64,000 bases of DNA from Liolophura sinensis. Lineage: Eukaryota > Mollusca > Polyplacophora > Chitonida > Chitonidae. Positions 11,613 to 21,579 of this stretch are shown here, piece after piece (positions within the stretch are counted from its first letter, which is position 1; every line of letters starts with the position of its first letter). Both the position numbers and the translations under genes were made by a program. The stretch lies in assembly GCF_032854445.1 (NCBI RefSeq), contig NC_088300.1, forward strand, positions 20,875,608 to 20,939,607, given 5' to 3'. The notes below the pieces were generated by a model. That model was not told the DNA's origin, searched no databases, and worked only from the letters and a program-made list of their open reading frames with translations.

Positions 11613-12244
11613 GAGGAAAGCGGCAGACTCTCAATACTTTTCTTAACGTCAAAGAGTTGTCTGTGTGCTGTGCTTAAAATGAGGTGGACAGTGAGAAGAA
11701 ACACCGATAGGTTAAGAAAATCGTTGTTCAGGTCAAATCATTGGAAAAAAATTCCATGTTGACTTCATTTGACTAAGTCGAGAAGGATTTTGCAGAACAA
11801 TGGTTTATTCACAGCCTAATCTACTAAGTACAGGTTTTGACCAAAAATTACAACATGTGTTGAACTGATTAGAAGGCCATTATGTTGTGGCATGTTTGTC
11901 ATTGTATGATATATTGCCACAAGTATTAGATTCATTCGTATGAGCTAAATGTGCCCCAAGGAAAGTAAAATGCTTATTTCTTATAGAAACTGTTACAAGA
12001 TTTAGTTTTGTGAAGTGGCTTGTTTTGTGAGACTGTGCATTGATTTCATACAATTGCAATCGTTTATTTTGAAAATATTTTTTGGTCCAGAGAAAGGAAT
12101 GTTTAGTTGTTATTTCTGAGAGAAAACAGATGGCTTTGTTTGCATATTACTGTCTCACAGATACAAACGGATGGTTTCTCCTTGACATGGATTTTCAGCG
12201 ACTCCTTAGATTTGCGTCAAATATTTAGCACTAGGGGAAACAAA

Positions 12245-12334
12245 CCGTCGATAGCTCAGTTGGTAGAGCGGAAGACTGTAGCGGATATGAAAGTTTATAT
12301 CCTTAGGTCACTGGTTCGATATCGTCTCGTCCGA
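12245..12334 (+). pseudogene. tRNA-Tyr, decayed
   Basis: The anticodon GTA and an intron are present. The 3' acceptor strand reads CTCGTCCGA instead of CTCGACGGA, and the T-stem is changed, so the acceptor stem no longer pairs well. Confidence 0.7.
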
Positions 12335-12402
12335 ACTGCGATTTCTTTCTTTTTTTAGGCTCGTTATGTATCAAAACTCTAATCGTGTACAAAAAACTGA
12401 CA

Positions 12403-15400
12403 GGGAGAAGGATGTTGACCTCCGTGGAGTGAAGACGTGTTTTCTTAGCTCCCTTGTAAGCCGTCGGTGTGCAACAACAACGTTGTAGTTTTGTTTATAT
12501 TTTGTTCGAATCCGGACTCTGAGGAGTGATATCTTGTTGTGAGGACATTTAGGAACTGGGCTGCTGCCCTGCAGCAGCCAGAGGTATGTCGACACCAGTT
12601 ACGTTTTCACCTGCAAGCAGGCCTTTGAGAACTTTATGGCCATATCTGCCAAAAACAGATCTGTATTTTCTGTGGTAGTGCAGACGGACTTCATTACTGT
12701 GCTAGGGGCGATAATAAATATAAAATCGGACCTTGTCACTTTTCAGAAAAACTACATGTATTTCGTGAAGTAAATCCTGAGAAACTTTGTTACTCTCGGT
12801 GAAGGGGTCAAGTTGCAAGTCGTTCAGACAGATTTTATATGCCCTCTACAATAGTGCCCTATGTTATATCAGCAGATATCATACCAACCGCTTTTTCTCA
12901 TTACAGCTGTGTTTATAATGATGTTTGTTTTGACAATGTTATTACCTGGGGGTCATTTTGTTGGAAATGCAATGTGTCTGTAGTAGGTAATAAAGAGCTT
13001 GTGAACAGTATTCAAAACGAGTTTTGTAGATAATTTAGCAAATATGATAATGACAGGTTGATTGATTTATGGGATGAGTTTAAAGAATCATGTAAATTGA
13101 TAATACAGAAACATTTGTAAAGAAGTTGCGACGTTAAAACGAACTCAATTAATTGATCTCGAAAGAAACCTTTATCAACTTAGCGTTGACCCGGTCAATA
13201 ACCGTGTTGCAATTGAAAATGTTAAACAGGCCAATTATGCACTGCGCAAAGCAGATCACACTCGTACGGTTATCAGAGCTAAAGCTATTCATTTTGATCA
13301 GGGTGAAAAACCCACCCGTTATTTTATCAAGCGCGAAGTGGGAAGAGGGAGAAAGAAAATGATTACTAAATTAAAATGACATGACTCTGTGGGGTATTGC
13401 ACGGTGATCAATACACAGGGACATTGTCAGTTGTATAACAGCATATTACAAAGAATTGTATTCTGAACAAGAAACTGATATAGACTGTCAAGAAGAATTT
13501 TTGTGTCAGTTACCCAAGTTGTGTGATGAATGTAAAAAATTATGTAAAGGTTTAATGACCAGCACTGAACTCTTTATGGCTATGAAGGATATGCATGAAT
13601 ATCGTACTCCTGGTGTGGATGGTCTTCCAGCCGAGTCTTATGCGCAGTATTGGGACTTTATTGGTTCGATGTTTACAAAAGTTGTTAATTCATGCTTTGC
13701 ACAAAAACAAATGAATCAATCTCAACGCTCTGGTTTAATTACTTTACTGTGCAAGGACTACGAAAACTCAGAGAATGTTAAAAACTGGAGGCCAATCAGC
13801 CTTCTAAATGTAGACTACAAAATTGTGTCCAAAGCTTTGTGTAACAGAGTAAAGAAAGTGATAGATAGTATAGTTTACCAAAACCAAACTTGTGGTGGGA
13901 AGGCATCAGGTGCTAAATTAAATGTGTCCAAAAGTTCCTTCTTGCCTTTGTGCAATTTTGACCTGTCGCCCGTTAAGGATGTTTCTTGTAAGGAGGATGT
14001 CAAGATTTGTCGGGTTTATTTTGGCAAAAACCATTCGGAACGGAATTCGAAGCACGTGTTGGAAAAACTTAAGAAGAAGGTGACATCATGGAATGGTAGA
14101 CATCTGTCTCTAAGAGGAAAGTCTGTTTTGTTAAACTCCGTTGCTATGTCAATGCTATGTTTCACGGCCCATTGTGTTTTTCTGCCACCGACGTGCATAA
14201 CTGAGTGTACGTGTTCTGTTTTTCCTTTTCTTTGGGAAAATAAGCCCGAATGTATTAAGAGATCGGTGGCATATAATTGCTTTAACAACGTTAGGCTGAA
14301 TATTACTAATATAGAATGTAAACACAAAGCGTTGTCGGTCCGGCATATCTTAAAGTTATTGCTTGGTACTACCGCCGAATGGAGATATTTCGCCACTTAT
14401 TGGATTGGTATGTCACTGAGAAAATTTTCCCCTGAATTTGCCAGTCGGAATATTCCACATTCAGAGCGAATACCGTTGTACTATAGTTGGGCCCTTAGTG
14501 CTTGGCGAAAATTTTACAATGGCCAACATTTACCACCTGTCACATGTACAACCAAATCTATTTATAACAAACTTGTCAAGAATGTTGTAAACCTTCCTAG
14601 GGTTGTTGTTAAATATCCACAATTTCAATGGAAGTTTATTTGGGGACATGTTTTTAATTCATTTTTGGATCACAATTTGGTAAATTTTTCTTTTAAACTT
14701 GTACATGGTATTCTGCCTGTTAAGGAAAGATTATTAAGAGGGCGCGTAGCTACCGACGAGAGTTGTATATTGTGTCAGTCTTTTGAAACCGTTAAACATT
14801 TGTTTGTCGAGTGCAGTATTGTCCATCAGGTTTTTGGATCCTTTAATCGAATTTTCATGTTGTATGCTTGTTTTATCCCTAGTCTGAATGAAAAGGAATC
14901 AATTTACAAGATTTTAGAGAATACTGATAAAAAAGACACATCAGTATGCATATATCAAATATCTGCCATTCCGTTTTCCATATGGTGTAACCGCAACGAA
15001 ATGGTATTTACTAAAACCGCCTTTACAAGAGATGCTTAAACGGTTCTAACCACGGCTATAAAGGAATAAAGGAATTATTCGATCAACAGTTCTTGTTGAC
15101 TTTGTACGGTTAAGCCAACAATCATTTGATAACCTATGGTGTAAGAGCAATGCAATATGCGCTCTAAGGAATGGAAAGATTCTATTTCGTATTAAACTAT
15201 CTAGTCACCCTTCAAGATTATTTTGTATCTACTGAGAATTGCTTAAACTGAATATATGTTCACAAAAGCAGATTAACTTGTCTGTGATATTGTTGTTTTA
15301 ATTGCTGCTTTGTAAGATGATTTTGTTTCCAGTCAACTCCTATGTACCTTGTTGAACTGTGAATCAATTAAGATTTTCTAAAAAGCACAAGAAAAACAAA

Positions 15401-15430
15401 ACAAAAAAAAAGAAAAAACAAAAAAAAAAC
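12403..15430 (+). mobile_element. LINE-C, internally deleted L1/Tx1-like retrotransposon
   Basis: The 5' end (GGGAGAAGGATG...GTGGAGTGAA) resembles the 5' end of LINE-B, so the element reaches its true 5' terminus. It then holds an ORF1 start region (INIKSDLVTFQKNYM), jumps to the end of the endonuclease domain, and continues with a long ORF2 remnant. It ends in an A-rich tail. The target ACTGACA is repeated on both sides (12396-12402 and 15431-15437). It lies in the spacer between a Tyr and a Leu gene. Confidence 0.88.
12839..15230 (+). pseudogene. LINE-C ORF2 remnant
   Basis: 12839-13033 encodes the end of the APE-type endonuclease (FDNVITWGSFCWKCNVSV, matching LINE-A). 13456-15039 is an open frame of 527 codons. 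It contains the pre-RT block NWRPISLLNVDYKIVSKALC, then passes directly from NQTCGG to KASGAKLN. The RT core with the LDQEKAFDRVDW and FADD motifs is therefore deleted. The C-terminal zinc motif CILCQSFETVKHLFVEC is kept. It cannot encode an active reverse transcriptase. Confidence 0.85.
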
Positions 15431-15462
15431 ACTGACATGAGGTTGTAAGGTTTTGATAGCAT

Positions 15463-15545
15463 AGTACGGTGCCCGAGTGGTTAAGGCGTTGGACTCAACT
15501 TCCAATGGACAACACTCCGTGTGGGTTCGAACGCCACCCGTACTA
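15463..15545 (+). tRNA. tRNA-Leu(CAA) variant
   Basis: Same framework as the array tRNA-Leu, but the anticodon loop is CTCAACT, giving anticodon CAA. The acceptor stem AGTACGG/CCGTACT pairs. The D-stem (CCC/GGC) and one T-stem pair are imperfect, so it may be a pseudogene. Confidence 0.6.
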
Positions 15546-15639
15546 GTTTGTTTCATTTTAATCAAATGTTCAACGCAGAAATTTTCTCTACTTTCAACCT
15601 GAGTGAGGAAAGCGACGCAGTTCTCTGTACTTTGTGCTG

Positions 15640-16185
15640 CGAAATATGTATGTTTCATAGTCAATGTTTCGTCTGGGGTTGAAGTGAGCATTCAGTTTCT
15701 CTAGAGCTCCTCACCTGTGTCCGGTAACGTATCCAGAATATCACTGACTTCTTCGCCGGCGTAATGGATTAACAGGGCTCTTGTATCTGCGATATCCATA
15801 GCAACTAGAAGATTTTGGAAACGTCGGACATATTTAGTTCATCGCTGAGCTATTGATCAAAGGTCACTGTGAACGAAGGGAATATCCGCAGTAACTAGGT
15901 TGTTGTTGCAGCCGCGGGTGCTGTGCGCCACAATAGCTGAGCGGAACAAAAGTGACGTAAAATTCACTGGTTTAGAGTGATTTTTCAGTAAAAGATTCAT
16001 TCCTGCGTGTTTTCTGAGTCACAAAATGTCTTACTGATAACGATGTGTCCATTCTCGTCGCCAAATATAATGTTGTGAGTTCTAATTATGGACAGGAACG
16101 CAACACAGAATAGCTCGAATGGAAGATCTATATTGTTGCCAGTGTCGGATACATATAAAATCGTAATCTGTAGGATGACAACATT
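15640..16185. other. Unique insert within an array spacer, with possible LTR-element Gag-like trace
   Basis: About 540 bp that no other unit contains. On the minus strand near 15720-15800 a short reading, ALLIHYAGEEVSDILDTLPD, resembles the Gag region of Ty3/gypsy-like LTR elements. A second minus-strand reading near 16020-16170 is not recognised. It looks like a broken fossil fragment or captured DNA. Family assignment is tentative. Confidence 0.4.
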
Positions 16186-16378
16186 ACAACAGTGAGAATA
16201 AAAACACCGATAGGTTAAGAAAATCGCTGTTGAGATCAAATCAGTTATTGGAAATAAGGTTTCCTGCTGATTTCATTTGACTTAGTGGAGAAGGATTTTG
16301 CAAACCATGGGTGTATTTATAGGCTAATGTACTATGTACAGGTTTGATCAAAAATTACAACGTGTTGAACTGATTTGA

Positions 16379-16434
16379 ATGAATGATTATGGCTTAACGC
16401 CACATCGGCAATATTTCAGCCATATCGTGGCGAC
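16379..16434. mobile_element. 56-bp insert in array spacer (copy 1)
   Basis: ATGAATGATTATGGCTTAAC...ATCGTGGCGAC is flanked by a 12-bp direct repeat GAACTGATTTGA. The sequence resembles common short spiralian interspersed repeats. Present only in some units, so it marks unit lineages. Confidence 0.75.
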
Positions 16435-16825
16435 GAACTGATTTGAAGACAGTCATTATTTTGCGGAACGACAAGTTTGTCATTGTATGATATATTGTCA
16501 CAAGTATTAGATTCATCTGTATGAAATAAATGTGCCCCAAAGAAAGTAAAATACTTATTTTTTATAGAAACTATTACAAGATTAATCTTTGTAAAGTGGT
16601 TTGTTTTGGGAGACTGTGCATTGATTTCCTAGAATTACAGTCTTTTCTTTGAAAATGTTTTTTGGTCCAAAGAAAGGAATGTTTAGTTGTCATTTCTGAG
16701 AGAAAACAGATGGCTTTGTTTGCATATTACTGTCAAAGAAATACGAACGAATTGTTTTTCCTTGACATGGATTTTCAGCGAATCTCTGTTCTTACGTCAA
16801 ATATTTAGCACGAAGCGAAAGCAAT

Positions 16826-16915
16826 CCGTCGATAGCTCAGTTGGTAGAGTGGAGGACTGTAGCGGATATGAAAGTTGATATCCTTAGGTCGCTGGTTCAA
16901 TTTCGGCTCGACGGA
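16826..16915 (+). tRNA. tRNA-Tyr(GUA), intron-containing
   Basis: Stems pair, with G-U pairs in the D-arm. Anticodon GTA is followed by G37 and a 17-nt intron (CGGATATGAAAGTTGAT). T-loop is TTCAATT. Same subtype as the gene at 18838. Confidence 0.88.
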
Positions 16916-17012
16916 ACTTCGTTTCTTTATTTTTTTATTTATCCTCGTTACGTGTTAAAACTCCAATTGTGTACAAATTAACTGACATGAGATTGCAAGA
17001 TGTTGATAGTCT

Positions 17013-17095
17013 AGTACGGTGGCCGAGTGGTTAAGGCGTTGGACTTAAGTTCCAATGGACAAGAGTCCGCGTGGGTTCGAACCCCACCCGTACTA
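17013..17095 (+). tRNA. tRNA-Leu(UAA)
   Basis: 83 nt with acceptor AGTACGG/CCGTACT, discriminator A, anticodon loop CTTAAGT and a long variable arm TGGACAAGAGTCC typical of class-II tRNAs. The T-arm GTGGG/CCCAC pairs fully. Confidence 0.92.
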
Positions 17096-17796
17096 GTTTG
17101 TTTTATTTTGATTAAAGATTCACGGTAAGAATTTTTTCTACTTTCAACCTGAGTGAGGAAAGCGACGCAGCTCTCTGTACTTTGTTTAAAATCATACAGT
17201 TTTCTGTGTGGTATGCTTAAAGTGAGGTGGACAGTGAGAAGAAACATCGATATGTTAAAGAAAATCGCTGTTAAGGTCAAACCAATGATTGGAAATAACA
17301 TTTCCTGCTGATTTCATTTGACTTAGTGGAGAAGAATTTTGCAAACCATGGGTGTAGTTATAGGTTAATGTACTATGTACAGGTTTTGATCAAAAATTAC
17401 AACGTGTTGAACTGATTTGAAGACAGTCATATTTTGCGGAACGACAAGTTTGTCATTGTATGATATATTGTCACAAGTATTAGATTCATCTGTATGAAAT
17501 AAATGTGCCCCAAAGAAAGTAAAATACTTATTTTTATAGAAACTATTACAAGATTTAGCTTTGTAAAGTGGTTTGTTTTGGGAGACTGTGCATTGATTTC
17601 CTAGAATTACAGTCTTTTCTTTGAAAATGTTTTTTGGTCCAAAGAAAGGAATGTTTAGTTGTTATTTCTGAGAGAAAACAGATGGGTTTGTTTGCATATT
17701 ACTGTCAAAGAAATACGAACGGATTGTTTTTCGTTCACATGGGTTTCAGCGACTCCTTGGACTTGCGTCAAATATTTAGCACGAACCGAAAACAAT

Positions 17797-17886
17797 CCGT
17801 CGATAGCTCAGTTGGTAGAGCGGAGGACTGTAGCGGAAATGAAAGTTGATATCCTTAGGTCGCTGGTTCGATTCCGGCTCGACGGA
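17797..17886 (+). tRNA. tRNA-Tyr(GUA), intron-containing
   Basis: Consensus copy. Acceptor CCGTCGA/TCGACGG, anticodon stem GAGGA/TCCTT, anticodon GTA, 17-nt intron CGGAAATGAAAGTTGAT between positions 37 and 38. Mature length 73 nt before CCA. Confidence 0.93.
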
Positions 17887-17981
17887 ACTTCGGTTTCTTT
17901 ATTTTTTTTATCCTCGTTACGTGTTAAAACCCCAATCGTGTACAAATTAACTGACATGAGGTTGCAAAATATTGATAGCAT

Positions 17982-18064
17982 AGTACGGTGGCCGAGAGGT
18001 TAAGGCGTTGGACTTAAGTTCCAATGGACAAGAGTCCGCGTGGGTTCGAACCCCACCCGTACTA
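17982..18064 (+). tRNA. tRNA-Leu(UAA)
   Basis: All stems pair. The D-loop reads GCCGAGAGGTTAAGGC instead of GAGTGGTT and keeps GG. Confidence 0.9.
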
Positions 18065-18390
18065 GTTTGTTTCATTTTAATTCAAGAATTATTGTAAGAA
18101 TTTTCTCTACTTTCAACCTGAGTGAGGAAAGCGACACAGCTGTCTATACTTTTTTTAACGTCGTACAGTTTTCCGTGTGATGTGCTTCAAAATGAGGTGG
18201 ACAGTGAGAAGAAACATACCGATAGGTTAAGAAAATCGCAGTTGAGGTCTAATCAGTTATTGGAAATAACATTTCTTGCTGATTTCATTTGACTTATTGG
18301 AGAAGGATTTTGCAAACCATGGGTGTATTTATAGGCTAATGTACTATGTACAGGTTTGATCAAAAATTACAACGTGTTGAACTGATTTGA

Positions 18391-18446
18391 ATGAATGATT
18401 ATGGCTTAACGCCACATCGGCAATATTTCAGCCATATCGTGGCGAC
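18391..18446. mobile_element. 56-bp insert in array spacer (copy 2)
   Basis: Same insert and flanking 12-bp repeat as at 16379-16434, one higher-order period downstream. Confidence 0.75.
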
Positions 18447-18837
18447 GAACTGATTTTAAGACAGTCATTATTTTGCGGAACGACAAGTTTGTCATTGTAT
18501 GATATATTGTCACAAGTATTAGATTCATTTGTATGAAATAAATGTGCCCCAAAGAAAGTAAAATACTTATTTTTTATAGAAACTATTACAAGATTAATCT
18601 TTGTAAAGTGGTTTGTTTTGGGAGACTGTGCATTGATTTCCTAGAATTACAGTCTTTTCTTTGAAAATGTTTTTTGGTCCAAAGAAAGGAATGTTTAGTT
18701 GTCATTTCTGAGAGAAAACAGATGGCTTTGTTTGCATATTACTGTCAAAGAAATACGAACGGATTGTTTTTCCTTGACATGGATTTTCAGCGAATCTCTG
18801 TTCTTACGTCAAATATTTAGCACGAACCGAAAGCAAT

Positions 18838-18927
18838 CTGTCGATAGCTCAGTTGGTAGAGTGGAGGACTGTAGCGGATATGAAAGTTGATATCCTTAGG
18901 TCGCTGGTTCAATTTCGGCTCGGCGGA
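18838..18927 (+). tRNA. tRNA-Tyr(GUA), intron-containing
   Basis: The acceptor CTGTCGA/TCGGCGG pairs through G-U pairs. Shares GAGTGGAGG, the CGGATATG intron start and T-loop TTCAATT with the gene at 16826. Confidence 0.85.
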
Positions 18928-19025
18928 ACTTCGGTTTCTTTATTTTTTTATTTATCCTCGTTACGTGTTAAAACTCCAATTGTGTACAAATTAACTGACA
19001 TGAGATTGCAAGATGTTGATAGTCT

Positions 19026-19108
19026 AGTACGGTGGCCGAGTGGTTAAGGCGTTGGACTTAAGTTCCAATGGACAAGAGTCCGCGTGGGTTCGAACCCCAC
19101 CCGTACTA
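19026..19108 (+). tRNA. tRNA-Leu(UAA)
   Basis: Consensus copy; all stems pair and discriminator is A. Confidence 0.92.
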
Positions 19109-19812
19109 GTTCGTTTTATTTTGATTAAAGATTCACGGTAAGAATTTTTTCTACTTTCAACCTGAGTGAGGAAAGCGACGCAGCTCTCTGTACTTTGTTT
19201 AAAATCATACAGTTTTCTGTGTGCTATGCTTAAAATGTGGTGGACAGTAAGAAGAAACATCGATATGTTAAAGAAAATCGCTGTTAAGGGCAAACCAATA
19301 ATTGGAAATAACATTTCCTGCTGATTTCATTTGACTTAGTGGAGAAGAATTTTGCAAACCATGGGTGTAGTTATAGGTTAATGTACTATGTACAGGTTTT
19401 GATCAAAAATTACAACGTGTTGAACTGATTTGAAGACAGTCATTATTTTGCGGAACGACAAGTTTGTCATTGTATGATATATTGTCACAAGTATTAGATT
19501 CATCTGTATGAAATAAATGTGCCCAAAAGAAAGTAAAATACTTATTTTTTATAGAAACTATTACAAGATTTAGCTTTGTAAAGTGGTTTGTTTTGTGAGA
19601 CTGTGCATTGATTTCATAGAATTACAGTCTTTTCTTTGAAAATGTTTTTTGGCCCAAAGAAAGGAATATTTAGTTGTCATTTCTGAGAGAAAACAGATGG
19701 CTTTGTTTGCATATTACTTTCAAAGAAATACGAACGGATTGTTTTTCGTTCACATGGATTTTCAGCGACTCCTTGGACTTGCGTCAAATATTTAGCACGA
19801 ACCGAAAACAAT

Positions 19813-19902
19813 CCGTCGATAGCTCAGTTGGTAGAGCGGAGGACTGTAGCGGAAATGAAAGTTGATATCCTTAGGTCGCTGGTTCGATTCCGGCTCGACG
19901 GA
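19813..19902 (+). tRNA. tRNA-Tyr(GUA), intron-containing
   Basis: Consensus copy, same subtype as 17797. Confidence 0.93.
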
Positions 19903-19997
19903 ACTTCGGTTTCTTTATTTTTTTTATTCTCGTTACGTGTTAAAACTCCAATCGTGTACAAATTAACTGACATGAGGTTGCAAGATATTGATAGCAT

Positions 19998-20080
19998 AGT
20001 ACGGTGGCCGAGAGGTTAAGGCGTTGCACTTAAGTTCCAATGGACAAGAGTCCGCGTGGGTTCGAACACCACCATACATA
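19998..20080 (+). pseudogene. tRNA-Leu(UAA) pseudogene
   Basis: The 5' half is near consensus (TTGCA for TTGGA in the anticodon stem). The 3' end reads ACACCACCATACATA, so the acceptor stem cannot form. Confidence 0.75.
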
Positions 20081-20419
20081 GTTTCGAACATAGTTTGTTT
20101 CATTTTGATTCAAGAATTACTGTAAGAATTTTCTCTACTTTCAACCTGAGTGAGGAAAGCGACACAGCTGTCTATACTTTTTTTTAACGTCGTACAGTTT
20201 TCCGTGTGGTGTGCTTCAAAATGAGGTGGACAGTGAGAAGAAACATACCGATAGGTTAAGAAAATCGCAGTTGAGGTCAAATCAGTTATTGGAAATAACA
20301 TTTCCTGCTGATTTCATTTGACTTAGTGGAGAAGAATTTTGCAAACCATGGGTGTATTTATAGGCTAATGTACTATGTACAGGTTTGATCAAAAATTACA
20401 ACGTGTTGAACTGATTTGA

Positions 20420-20475
20420 ATGAATGATTATGGCTTAACGCCACATCGGCAATATTTCAGCCATATCGTGGCGAC
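20420..20475. mobile_element. 56-bp insert in array spacer (copy 3)
   Basis: Same insert and target duplication as copies 1 and 2. Confidence 0.75.
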
Positions 20476-20865
20476 GAACTGATTTGAAGACAGTCATTAT
20501 TTTGCGGAACGACAAGTTTGTCATTGTATGATATATTGTCACAAGTATTAGATTCATTTGTATGAAATAAATATGCCCCAAAGAAAGTAAAATACTTCTT
20601 TTTATAGAAACTATTACAAGATTTAGCTTTGTAAAGTGGTTTGTTTTGTGAGACTGTGCATTGATTTCCTAGAATTATAATCTTTTCTTTGAAAATGTTT
20701 TTTGGTCCAAAGAAAGGAATGTTTAGTTGTCATTTCTGAGAGAAAACAGATGGCTTTGTTTGCATATTACTGTCAAAGAAATACGGGCGGATTGTTTTTC
20801 CTTGACATGGATTTTCGTCGACTCCTTGGACTTGCGTCAAATATTTAGCACCAACCGAAAGCAAT

Positions 20866-20955
20866 CCGTCGATAGCTCAGTTGGTAGAGCGGAGGACTGT
20901 AGTGGAAATGAAAGTTGATATCCTTAGGTCGCTGGTTCGAATCCGGCTCGACGGA
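20866..20955 (+). tRNA. tRNA-Tyr(GUA), intron-containing
   Basis: Intron begins TGGAAATG instead of CGGAAATG; the T-loop is TTCGAAT. All stems pair. Confidence 0.9.
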
Positions 20956-21050
20956 ACTTCGGTTTCTTTATTTTTTTTATCCTCGTTACGTGTTAAAACT
21001 CCAATCGTGTACAAATTGACTGACATGAGGTTGCAAGATATTGATAGCAT

Positions 21051-21133
21051 AGTACGGTGGCCGAGTAGTTAAAGCGTTGGACTTAAGTTCCAATGGACAA
21101 TAGTCCGCGTGGGTTCGAACACCACCATACATA
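21051..21133 (+). pseudogene. tRNA-Leu(UAA) pseudogene
   Basis: Same damaged 3' end as the gene at 19998 (ACACCACCATACATA), plus D-arm changes GAGTAGTTAAAGC. The shared damage shows the two units are recent copies of one another. Confidence 0.75.
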
Positions 21134-21471
21134 GTTTCGAACATAGTTTGTTTCATTTTGATTCAAGAATTACTGTAAGAATTTTCTCTACTTTCAACCT
21201 GAGTGAGGAAAGCGACACAGCTGTCTATACTTTTTTTAACGTCGTACAGTTTTCTGTGTGGTGTGCTTCAAAATGAGGTGGACAGTGAGAAGAAACATAC
21301 CGATAGGTTAAGAAAATCGCAGTTGAGGTCAAATCAGTTATTGGAAATAACATTTCTTGCTGATTTCATTTGACTTATTGGAGAAGGATTTTGCAAACCA
21401 TGGGTGTATTTATAGGCTAATGTACTATGTACAGGTTTGATCAAAAATTACAACGTGTTGAACTGATTTGA

Positions 21472-21527
21472 ATGAATGATTATGGCTTAACGCCACATCG
21501 GCAATATTTCAGCCACATCGTGGCGAC
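21472..21527. mobile_element. 56-bp insert in array spacer (copy 4)
   Basis: Same insert, here in the unit directly before LINE-A; it breaks the alternating pattern seen upstream. Confidence 0.75.
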
Positions 21528-21579
21528 GAACTGATTTGAAGAAAGTCATTATTTTGCGGAACGACAAGTTTGTCATTGT

